5,877 nt of DNA from Bacteroidota bacterium (GTDB lineage: Bacteria > Bacteroidota > Bacteroidia > Flavobacteriales > Weeksellaceae): positions 1 to 5,877 of the forward strand of contig JAFAAJ010000024.1 of the NCBI GenBank assembly GCA_023426625.1, given 5' to 3'. Under the pieces are notes generated by a model that saw only the letters and a program-made list of their open reading frames with translations, searched no databases and was not told where the DNA came from. The position numbers and the translations under genes were made by a program. Within the stretch, counting starts at the first letter, position 1. Each line of letters begins with the position of its first letter. Below are positions 1-5,877 of this stretch, piece after piece.

Positions 1-2472
1 GAACAGTACGGAGACTGGCCAACCATTTACGGGCAAAATTATACCGCTTTCCTGGATGCAAAAGGAATTGAAAAGAATGAAGACGGAAGTTTCAAAACAA
101 CTAAAGAGGGAGACATCTACGAAAAAGATGAAAAAACAGGAACTTACAGAAAAACCGGAGAACGTTTCAATTATGTTTTCAGTAAATCTCATGTAAGCTT
201 AATGCCGAGAATGTTCAATGAAGATAAAGATGTCATGGGGAATTATATTTCCATGTACGGAGCTCCGGATTTCACATTCAATTATGATAATGAAGATGTG
301 GCAGACAGTCCTGAAGCGAAGCAGATCTTTGATGAGCTGAGACAAAAATATGAAGATGGTTCTATTACAGCTTCAGATTACCTGAAAGTAAGACCTTATG
401 ACCTGATCAATGTTCAGAGGCCTTCTCTGAGCCAGAATATGGATTATTTCTTTACCTTCCAGAATGGATATTATTTCGTCAGATATCTGATGTGGAACTT
501 TGTAGGACGTCAGAATGATCTTGAAGGACACATGGAGATCACCAACGGAAACTGGATCTCGGGTATTTCTTTCATAGACGATGCATTATGGGGGAATCAG
601 GATAAAATGCCTGCGAAATTCAAGAATGAAAGCACGGTAAAATTCTTCTTTTTACCATTAATATTAGGTTTGATTGGATTCTTCTTCCAGTTAAAAAGAG
701 ATTTCGGAAGATTCTACGCATTGTTGTCACTGTTTATTTTAACGAGTGTGGGTATTGTTTTCTATACCGGAGTGAAACCTTTTGAACCAAGAGAGAGAGA
801 CTATGCAATGGTAGGTTCCTTCTATGCCTTTGCGATATGGATAGGACTGGGTGCAGGAGCTATTTTATGGTTCATCCAATCCAAAGTAAAATCAAACGCA
901 TTGAATATCGTTGCAGGTGTGGTATTATTGGGAGTACCGTTCATGATGGGATTCCAGAATTATAATGTACACGACAGAAGCGGCAGATATACAGCCTATG
1001 ATTATGCTCATTCCGTACTGAAATCTTTACCAAAAGATGATATTTTATTCGTGTATGGAGATAACGATACATATCCGGTTTGGGCTATTCAGGAGACAGA
1101 AAGATTCAGGGATGATGTGAAGGTGGTCAACTTTACTTTAGCTTCCACACCTTGGAATATCGATCAGATCAAAAGAAAAACATATAATTCAGCACCTATT
1201 CCAAGTGAGATGACTCACGAGGATTATAGAGATGGTGTAAATGACCAGATCTATATGATGAAGAAGGCTGACTGGGAAGGATTATTTGCTATGCTAAAAG
1301 ATCAGGGAGCACCTGAAACGGAATTCCAGCAATTCAGAAAATTCCTTACTCAGGATTCTATGACATTGAAGGAGGCTATGAATTTCATCAAAACAAAATC
1401 TCCGGAAAAAGATGAACTTCTGAAAATGTATTTTGGAGAAGAAAAGTATGAGAAATACAATATCCTTCCTGTAAATAAATTCATCCTTCCGGTAAATAAA
1501 GCCAATGCTTTAAAAGCAGGAATCATCAATGCAGCAGATCTTCCGAATACGGTAAATCAGATCATGATCACTTATAAAGGAAACACCTTATATAAAAACA
1601 ATCTGATCTTACTAGATATTCTGGCTAATTTCGACTGGAAACGTCCGATCAACTTCTCTTCAGGAGGTATCTATGACAGTGAGAATATTTTCTTCCTGGA
1701 TGAATACCTGCAGTTTGACGGATTCAGTTACAGGTTGGTTCCAATTCATACTCCTCAGAATCCGGATGGTGAAATGGGAAGAGTAGATGCCAATTCTTTA
1801 TACAACATAGTGAAGAATTTCAAATGGGGTAACTTCAGGGACACGAATGTTCACTTTGATGAAACAGCAACTTCCAATATTGTTAGTTACAGAAGTTCGG
1901 CAAGTAGAGCTGCGGCAGCACTTTCAGTAAGCGGACAAAAAGCAAAAGCCATCGAATTATTGGATCTGGCTGCAAGAGAAATCCCTGCTGAAAAGTATAA
2001 CGATCCTCGTTCTTTAAGTTCAATGGTTTACGGATATATCGTGGCAGGGCAGGAGCAAAAAGGATTGAAACTGGCTGAGATCCTTAAAAAAGGAATCTTC
2101 GAAGAATATGATTATTACTTAAGCTTAAGCAAAACTGACCAAAGATATCTGAGAAGACAGATGAGAGCCAAACCAATGGAATATTCACTTGTAGTTTCGG
2201 CTGTTACGGATGCTTATGAGAAAATAGGACAGAAAAATAAAGCTTACGACTATCTGGTAAAATCCATAGAACCTATTGACAAGAAGTTTGATGTTTTCAT
2301 CAAAGATCTTCAGCAGATGGGAAAAGAAAAGGCAATGAGTGAGTCTGAAAATGTACAAAAGATCACACCATTCTACCAATATTTATTTGATATTATGGAA
2401 CCGTTCGATTCTACTTACTCTAAAGAAAAAGAGGATCAGATCACCACAGCAATCATCAAAGCAACACAATAA
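1..2472 (+). CDS. DUF2723 family polytopic membrane protein, 5'-truncated by the window edge
   Basis: The frame is open from base 1, so the ATG at 202 is internal; 823 codons are visible. Family members are, from memory, about 1,000-1,150 residues, so the N-terminal membrane helices are missing. Visible codons in order: a soluble stretch (1-155); an RYLMWNFVGRQND block (161-173) typical of the family; four hydrophobic segments near 215-232, 238-257, 270-290 and 299-318; a PFEPRERDY motif (260-268) between the second and third; then a long hydrophilic C-terminal part opening with YGDNDTYP (352-359), another family hallmark. Helical, TPR-like sequence lies around 631-700. DUF2723 is a widespread Bacteroidota membrane family whose layout resembles GT-C glycosyltransferases; the reaction and substrate are not visible here. 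Codons 488-500 contain a short internal repeat. The gene ends 12 bases before a strong terminator hairpin. Family assignment is firm; function is not. Confidence 0.88.
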   Translation, partial: EQYGDWPTIYGQNYTAFLDAKGIEKNEDGSFKTTKEGDIYEKDEKTGTYRKTGERFNYVFSKSHVSLMPRMFNEDKDVMGNYISMYGAPDFTFNYDNEDVADSPEAKQIFDELRQKYEDGSITASDYLKVRPYDLINVQRPSLSQNMDYFFTFQNGYYFVRYLMWNFVGRQNDLEGHMEITNGNWISGISFIDDALWGNQDKMPAKFKNESTVKFFFLPLILGLIGFFFQLKRDFGRFYALLSLFILTSVGIVFYTGVKPFEPRERDYAMVGSFYAFAIWIGLGAGAILWFIQSKVKSNALNIVAGVVLLGVPFMMGFQNYNVHDRSGRYTAYDYAHSVLKSLPKDDILFVYGDNDTYPVWAIQETERFRDDVKVVNFTLASTPWNIDQIKRKTYNSAPIPSEMTHEDYRDGVNDQIYMMKKADWEGLFAMLKDQGAPETEFQQFRKFLTQDSMTLKEAMNFIKTKSPEKDELLKMYFGEEKYEKYNILPVNKFILPVNKANALKAGIINAADLPNTVNQIMITYKGNTLYKNNLILLDILANFDWKRPINFSSGGIYDSENIFFLDEYLQFDGFSYRLVPIHTPQNPDGEMGRVDANSLYNIVKNFKWGNFRDTNVHFDETATSNIVSYRSSASRAAAALSVSGQKAKAIELLDLAAREIPAEKYNDPRSLSSMVYGYIVAGQEQKGLKLAEILKKGIFEEYDYYLSLSKTDQRYLRRQMRAKPMEYSLVVSAVTDAYEKIGQKNKAYDYLVKSIEPIDKKFDVFIKDLQQMGKEKAMSESENVQKITPFYQYLFDIMEPFDSTYSKEKEDQITTAIIKATQ

Positions 2473-2484
2473 CAAGCATACTTC

Positions 2485-2511
2485 AAAACGGAACTTCGGT
2501 TCCGTTTTTTT
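2485..2511 (+). terminator. Intrinsic terminator of the DUF2723 gene
   Basis: A perfect 10-bp stem (2485-2494 with 2499-2508) closes on a TTCG loop (2495-2498). The closing pair is C-G, giving the very stable cUUCGg tetraloop. The 3' arm ends in T's that continue through 2511, so the stem's own A:T base and the following T's form the U-tract. It lies 12 bases after the stop codon. This should be an efficient factor-independent terminator on the + strand. Confidence 0.9.
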
Positions 2512-2523
2512 ATTGGGATTGAT

Positions 2524-2531
2524 TATCTTTG
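2524..2531 (+). promoter_or_regulatory. Bacteroidota-type -7 promoter element for the GT-C gene
   Basis: TATCTTTG is a perfect match to the TAnnTTTG -7 element used by the primary sigma factor of Bacteroidota. Transcription would start about 5-8 bases downstream, leaving a leader of only about 12 bases before the ATG at 2550. No good TTG -33 element is seen at the usual spacing. That position falls inside the preceding terminator stem, so the promoter may be weak or need an activator. The match is seen directly; activity is inferred. Confidence 0.6.
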
Positions 2532-2549
2532 CGTAAACAGAAAAGCACA

Positions 2550-4040
2550 ATGTCTGATACAAAGATGAACAAGTTCCCGATCTACGCTGTAATATTTACA
2601 GTACTTTTCAAACTCCTTTTTTTACTTACAAATTACATACAGGAAGACGCATTTATCACCTGGAGGGTTGCCCAGAATTTATTGGATTATGGAGTGATAG
2701 GGTTTAACGGAGATACCAGGATCTCGGCTTCTACTACACATTTATATGTTTTTGTTTCCTATTTGTTCAATCTAGTTTTGGGAAAGGAAAACTTCATTAC
2801 ACCGATTTTGATATTCAATTCCCTGCTTTTTACGATAGGCACATTGTTTTTATCCCATTTGGTACTGAAAAATCCGTGGCATAAAGCTATTTTTATATTC
2901 CTGCTTGGAATTTTGCCGCCTTCTATCAAGATTTCCATTTTGGGAATGGAGTATGGGATGCTTTTCTTCCTGGAAATGACATTGCTGTATTATGGTTTCA
3001 AAAAAGAGAAAAAATGGGCATTTATCATCTTGCCTGCATTCATAGTGTTTACAAGAATTGATACGGCTATTTTTTTGGGAATCGTATTTCTGGTAGACAC
3101 CTTTTGGAATAAAAAACTGAGATGGAGCTATATTTTTGGAGGAATTATCGGTGTTGCCATTGCTGTAGTTTTTAGCTGGTTTTATTTTGGAGAAGTGGTA
3201 AATAATACAATTCTGGCTAAGAAACTGCTGTACGATCATGGTTTCACTTTTGAGCAGAATGTGAAATATTTTGCTTCTAACTACGGGAACTTTTGGGGAA
3301 TGTTGAAGCTTCCCGGAAACTTCAATCCTGTAACCATTGTGATTCTGATCTTTGAACTTTTGTGTTTCATCTATCTCATCAGACAAAAAGAAAAAAGAAA
3401 CTATTTCCTGTGGATGATTTTTATTTTCGGATGGACAAAACAGATTATTTTCATTTCTCAGAAAAGCTTATTCGATTGGTATTATTGGGTTCCGCAGTTG
3501 TTGCTCTTTGTTCCGGTCATTATCTTTGTACTGGAACAAAAGATGAAAAGAAATGCATGGCTGTCTTTACTGATCATCTTCTATATTCTTCCGATGTTGG
3601 CTTTCCAAACGATTCATTGTATTGCAACAGGGAACGGAGAGTGGAACTACAGAAGAAAGATGGGATTATTTCTGAATGCTTATGAAAAAGATAAAAACCA
3701 ATGGATATTACTGGAACCTGCGGGTTATATTCCTTATTTCTCAGGGCTAAAAACCATTGATGAAGTTGGTTTGGTAGATAAGCAGATCCAGACAGAAATT
3801 AAAAAAGACAAAAAACATTACTGGATCAATACCGTAAAAAACAGAAAACCCAAATATCTGCTTTCTTACAACGATCTTTTTGAAAGTAAAGACGCAGAAT
3901 ATTATAAAATCCATTATAAACTGTTGAAAGAATTCAGAGTGAAAGATTATCTGAAAAGTGATAATAAAATACTGGAAAGAATTTATAATCTGAAGCCTTC
4001 CGGAACGGATTATAATTTATATGTCAGAATTAAAAATTAA
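2550..4040 (+). CDS. Putative GT-C-type membrane glycosyltransferase, AftB-like
   Basis: This is a 496-residue membrane protein with about ten hydrophobic segments up to residue 350, then a hydrophilic C-terminal domain. Motifs match polyprenyl-phosphosugar-dependent GT-C enzymes related to mycobacterial AftB. They are E32-D33-A-F-I-T-W-R39 with N43 just after the first helix (the family's acidic first-loop motif), GMEYG (132-136), TRID (168-171), and a Y-F-G-x3-N-x-T-x2-A-K pattern (212-224) where relatives usually have PNT. The C-terminal part has A-G-x3-Y-F-S (391-398) and D-x2-GL (404-408), also typical. By family knowledge it should move a sugar from a lipid carrier to a periplasmic acceptor; D33 is the likely catalytic acid/base. 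Sugar and acceptor are unknown. An in-frame TTG at 2529 overlaps the -7 element, so ATG 2550 is preferred; ATG 2565 is also possible. The upstream terminator and promoter suggest its own transcript. A flippase or non-catalytic membrane protein is less likely. Confidence 0.75.
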   Translation: MSDTKMNKFPIYAVIFTVLFKLLFLLTNYIQEDAFITWRVAQNLLDYGVIGFNGDTRISASTTHLYVFVSYLFNLVLGKENFITPILIFNSLLFTIGTLFLSHLVLKNPWHKAIFIFLLGILPPSIKISILGMEYGMLFFLEMTLLYYGFKKEKKWAFIILPAFIVFTRIDTAIFLGIVFLVDTFWNKKLRWSYIFGGIIGVAIAVVFSWFYFGEVVNNTILAKKLLYDHGFTFEQNVKYFASNYGNFWGMLKLPGNFNPVTIVILIFELLCFIYLIRQKEKRNYFLWMIFIFGWTKQIIFISQKSLFDWYYWVPQLLLFVPVIIFVLEQKMKRNAWLSLLIIFYILPMLAFQTIHCIATGNGEWNYRRKMGLFLNAYEKDKNQWILLEPAGYIPYFSGLKTIDEVGLVDKQIQTEIKKDKKHYWINTVKNRKPKYLLSYNDLFESKDAEYYKIHYKLLKEFRVKDYLKSDNKILERIYNLKPSGTDYNLYVRIKN

Positions 4041-4053
4041 TTAAAATATTTTC

Positions 4054-4083
4054 TAGACCTTATAGTTTTTAAAATAAGGTTTA
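4054..4083. other. Imperfect inverted repeat after the GT-C gene
   Basis: Ten pairs including one G-T (4054-4063 with 4074-4083) enclose a 10-base AT-rich loop. The core is ACCTTAT/ATAAGGT. It begins 13 bases after the stop codon, where a terminator would be expected, but no T-run follows on either strand. It could be a weak or factor-assisted terminator, or an mRNA-end stabilising hairpin. This is a weak call. Confidence 0.35.
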
Positions 4084-4104
4084 ACAAAAGATTGAAAAAT
4101 TTAT

Positions 4105-4132
4105 ATAACTCATAACTCATAACCCATAATTT
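4105..4132. repeat. Heptanucleotide tandem repeat (ATAACTC), four units
   Basis: Four consecutive 7-base units are present: ATAACTC (4105-4111), ATAACTC (4112-4118), ATAACCC (4119-4125) and a decayed ATAATTT (4126-4132). The array ends 12 bases before the DUF1697 start codon, so it occupies the place where promoter and leader should be. No convincing TTG/TAnnTTTG promoter pair is found around it. The last unit gives TAATTTTA, a partial -7 match that is poorly placed. Similar intergenic heptamers are, from memory, common in Chryseobacterium-type genomes. Confidence 0.75.
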
Positions 4133-4144
4133 TAACTTTTAATC

Positions 4145-4669
4145 ATGAAATTCTGTGCTTTTCTTCGGGGTGTCAACGTAAAAGGAACCAATATGAAAAT
4201 GGCAGATGTCTGTCAGGTTTTCAAACAGGCAGGAATGGAAGATGTTGTATCTGTTTTAGCTTCCGGGAATATTGTGTTTTCATCAGATAAAAAGGCGGAA
4301 GAACTCAAAAGCATCCTTGAAAAAGCAATGTCCGATCATTTCTCTTACGAAGCTTTTTTGTTTGTCAAATCGCAGGAAGAGACGGAGAGTTTTTGGAACA
4401 GCAATCCTTTTGAAAAAAATGATGATTTTCATGTTTATGCTTTCGTAGGAAATAAAGGCGTAGAGGACGTTTTAATGAGTGAATTTGAAAGTGCCGTGAA
4501 AACCAAAAATGAAAAAGCAAAGATTGTTAATACTATTTTTTACTGGCAGGTTCCGAAAGGAAATACACTGGATTCAAGTTTTGGTAAAATTTTAGGTAAA
4601 AAAAGCCTGAAAGATCAGTTTACTAGCAGAAATATTAATACTTTTGAGAAGGTAATTAAAAAGATGTAA
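4145..4669 (+). CDS. DUF1697 family protein
   Basis: This 174-residue soluble protein is at full family length. The N-terminal FLRGVNVKGTN (7-17) followed by M-x2-V and then L-A-S-G-N-I-V-F is the DUF1697 signature, whose usual form is FLRGINVGG...M then SGNVVF. The C-terminal T-S-R-N-x2-T-x2-K pattern also matches the family's usual T-x-RN-x2-T-x2-K ending. DUF1697 proteins are small cytoplasmic proteins with a ferredoxin-like alpha/beta fold and no established biochemical role. No signal peptide or membrane segment is present. The ATG at 4145 sits after an AT-rich leader without a Shine-Dalgarno site, as is usual in this phylum. The stop codon is 2 bases before the next gene's ATG, so it is probably the first gene of a DUF1697-TPR-kdsA transcript. 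Why it sits beside kdsA cannot be read from the sequence. Confidence 0.9.
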   Translation: MKFCAFLRGVNVKGTNMKMADVCQVFKQAGMEDVVSVLASGNIVFSSDKKAEELKSILEKAMSDHFSYEAFLFVKSQEETESFWNSNPFEKNDDFHVYAFVGNKGVEDVLMSEFESAVKTKNEKAKIVNTIFYWQVPKGNTLDSSFGKILGKKSLKDQFTSRNINTFEKVIKKM

Positions 4670-4671
4670 AA

Positions 4672-5532
4672 ATGAAAAAAATATTTCTCTTTACCCTTTT
4701 AGCTGTTGGTTTTTCTTTGTATGCACAGACTGCTTCTCAGCTTAAATTTGACACAGCTGTTCCGGATGCGGAGAACAGTTGGGTAGCTTTACCTCAAAAA
4801 GAAGGTGAAAATAATTATAGTGTAGGAGTTATCTATTTTGATGAAGCAGCGGGATATAATTACAAAAAACAGGGAGAACTTACGGAAGAGAACGGTAAAC
4901 TGAAATATACACCGGATAAAGATGTCGATACAGGATCTACAACGGTGAGAGTAGGAAATATAGGTTTTAAAACCGCTAAATTATCTCCTCAACTTATAAA
5001 ACAGTTCAATTTACCTGTCCAACCGGATTGGCTGAAAAACTATGCAAGTTCTGCTTCCGAAAACGAAAAAGCACTTAGCAGAGCCAGTGTAATGAACGGT
5101 GCCAATTTCCCTCAATTGGCTTTACCTATACTTCAAAAGCTTTACCAGAAAAACTTTAAAACAGAAAAGCTGTATTTTGAGCTTTCATTCTCATACAATG
5201 CTTTGAAAGATTATGAGAATGCTGAAAAAATATGTCTGGATGCATTCAAGAATAAAATTTCTGATGATCTTATCAATAAAGAATACATCTATGCGTTATT
5301 AAACCTGAATAAAATAAATGACGCAGATGCTTTTTTAACCCAAAAGCTGGACAGTTTTAAAAACAGAGATTACAGAGCGGAATCCATGCTGAATATCGGT
5401 GCATTTGCTGCCCATTACAAAAACATGGATCTGGCTAAAAAATGGCTTAATGTTCTGAAAAAAGAAGATGAAGAAAGATATAGAAAGAACGTGAAAAATT
5501 TAGAAAATATAATTAATAAAACTCAGGATTAA
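4672..5532 (+). CDS. Secreted TPR-repeat protein, function unknown
   Basis: This 286-residue protein opens with a clear Sec signal peptide: MKK, a hydrophobic core from I4 to L16, and a likely signal peptidase I cut after A18 (Y-A|Q-T). There is no lipobox cysteine, so a soluble periplasmic or outer-membrane-associated protein is expected. Residues about 25-125 form a beta-rich-looking domain I do not recognise. Residues about 144-275 are helical hairpins in TPR style: roughly 144-163, 164-197 (with L-x2-Y-E-N-A-E-K), 201-230 and 235-265 (Y-K-N-M-D-L-A-K-K-W). TPR domains bind partner proteins or peptides; none can be named here. D27-T28-A29 fits the Bacteroidota O-glycosylation sequon D-(S/T)-small/hydrophobic. 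The gene starts 2 bases after DUF1697, and its TAA is followed directly by the kdsA ATG, so co-transcription and translational coupling are likely. Confidence 0.82.
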   Translation: MKKIFLFTLLAVGFSLYAQTASQLKFDTAVPDAENSWVALPQKEGENNYSVGVIYFDEAAGYNYKKQGELTEENGKLKYTPDKDVDTGSTTVRVGNIGFKTAKLSPQLIKQFNLPVQPDWLKNYASSASENEKALSRASVMNGANFPQLALPILQKLYQKNFKTEKLYFELSFSYNALKDYENAEKICLDAFKNKISDDLINKEYIYALLNLNKINDADAFLTQKLDSFKNRDYRAESMLNIGAFAAHYKNMDLAKKWLNVLKKEDEERYRKNVKNLENIINKTQD

Positions 5533-5877
5533 ATGATTCAGTATTTAGATAATATACGTCACAAAGATTCCAAAAACTTTTTCCTTATTGCCGGTCCCTG
5601 CATTATTGAAGGTGAAGATATGGCACTGAGAATTGCCGAGAAAGTAATAGAAGTTACGGATAAATATAACATTCCATATATCTTCAAAGGAAGCTTCAAA
5701 AAAGCGAACAGAAGCAGGGTAGACTCGTTTACTACCATCGGAGAAGAAAAATCTCTGGAGATTCTTAGAAAGGTAGGCGAGACGTTCAATATTCCTACCA
5801 CAACGGACATTCATGAAAACGAACATGCAGCTTTGGCGGCACAATATGTTGACGTTCTTCAGATCCCTGCATTTTTG
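5533..5877 (+). CDS. kdsA: 3-deoxy-D-manno-octulosonate 8-phosphate synthase (KDO-8-P synthase), 3'-truncated by the window edge
   Basis: The first 115 codons are visible; full-length KdsA is about 270-285 residues. The enzyme condenses phosphoenolpyruvate with D-arabinose 5-phosphate to give KDO-8-phosphate in the cytoplasm, a committed step toward the lipopolysaccharide inner core. Diagnostic segments are FLIAGPCIIEG (17-27), FKGSFKKANRS (51-61), TTDIHE (90-95) and DVLQIPAFL (107-115), all in the order and spacing of KdsA. Cys23 in the AGPC motif corresponds to the metal-binding Cys11 of Aquifex KdsA, where E. coli has Asn26, so this should be a metal-dependent enzyme. Lys56 replaces the usual Asp of SFDKANRSS, and the following SFRGxG loop reads S-F-T-T-I-G. 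The ATG directly abuts the upstream TAA in the same frame, with AGGA at 5525-5528 as a close Shine-Dalgarno-like site. The related enzyme DAHP synthase is less likely given KANRS and QIPAFL. Confidence 0.95.
   Translation, partial: MIQYLDNIRHKDSKNFFLIAGPCIIEGEDMALRIAEKVIEVTDKYNIPYIFKGSFKKANRSRVDSFTTIGEEKSLEILRKVGETFNIPTTTDIHENEHAALAAQYVDVLQIPAFL

Noticed and set aside
202..204. ATG at 202 as the true start of the DUF2723 gene
   Set aside because: The same frame is open back to base 1 and encodes protein-like sequence continuous with the family, so this Met is internal and the gene is truncated by the window.
2185..2536. Small frames around the 3' end of the DUF2723 gene (- strand 2185-2379 and + strand 2339-2536)
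   Set aside because: Both overlap the coding region out of frame, and the second also runs through the terminator hairpin. Neither has protein-like composition.
2529..2549. TTG start at 2529 extending the GT-C protein by seven residues
   Set aside because: The TTG is part of the TATCTTTG -7 promoter element, so it would lie upstream of the predicted transcript start. ATG 2550 or 2565 is more plausible.
2850..3386. 178-codon open frame on the - strand
   Set aside because: It lies entirely inside the GT-C gene and its translation is Lys/Gln/His/Ser-rich with no domain pattern. The + strand product has clear membrane helices and family motifs.
3362..3685. 107-codon + strand frame overlapping the GT-C gene
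   Set aside because: It is a shifted frame inside a well-supported gene, with no recognisable motif or start signal.
4063..4070. TAGTTTTT as a -7 promoter element for DUF1697
   Set aside because: The final G is missing, there is no TTG upstream at the right spacing, and the bases lie within the hairpin arm and loop.
4105..4132. Heptamer array as a CRISPR or insertion-sequence end
   Set aside because: The units are 7 bases with no spacers, no target-site duplication is seen, and no transposase or cas gene is nearby.
5545..5844. - strand frames of 99 and 83 codons near the right edge
   Set aside because: They are antisense to kdsA, whose + strand translation matches a well-conserved enzyme. 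The antisense products look like nothing known.

Overview
The window reads as chromosomal sequence from a Bacteroidota bacterium, most likely a flavobacterium of the Chryseobacterium/Elizabethkingia type. The DNA is AT-rich and codon use is even across all genes. Translation starts lack strong Shine-Dalgarno sites, one intergenic gap carries a perfect copy of the Bacteroidota -7 promoter element (TAnnTTTG), and the protein families (DUF2723, a Bacteroidota-style KdsA) fit that phylum. The genus is inferred from sequence style, not from a search.

All five genes lie on the + strand. (1) Bases 1-2472 hold the C-terminal 823 codons of a large DUF2723 membrane protein whose start lies left of the window. 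It ends at a strong hairpin terminator (2485-2511). (2) A -7 element at 2524-2531 precedes a 496-residue polytopic membrane protein (2550-4040). Its motifs match GT-C-type glycosyltransferases related to the mycobacterial arabinofuranosyltransferase AftB. (3) A 104-base AT-rich gap (4041-4144) holds an imperfect hairpin and a four-copy heptamer tandem repeat. (4) A tight three-gene cluster follows: a DUF1697 protein (4145-4669), a secreted TPR protein (4672-5532), and kdsA (from 5533, running off the right edge). The gaps are 2 and 0 bases, so the three are very likely co-transcribed.

The common thread is the cell envelope. KdsA makes the KDO-8-phosphate needed for the lipopolysaccharide inner core. 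The GT-C-like protein probably transfers a sugar from a lipid carrier on the periplasmic side of the inner membrane. The TPR protein has a signal peptide. DUF2723 is a large Bacteroidota membrane family with a GT-C-like build. DUF1697 is the odd one out, with no assigned role. A joint function is inference from neighbourhood only, and the terminator and promoter near 2500 suggest that the DUF2723 gene and the GT-C gene are separate transcription units.

There is no sign of a mobile element, CRISPR array, RNA gene or phage gene. Most of the window looks like ordinary core or near-core chromosome. The least understood parts are the unassigned GT-C enzyme, the heptamer repeat upstream of the DUF1697-TPR-kdsA cluster, and the uncharacterised TPR protein joined directly to kdsA.
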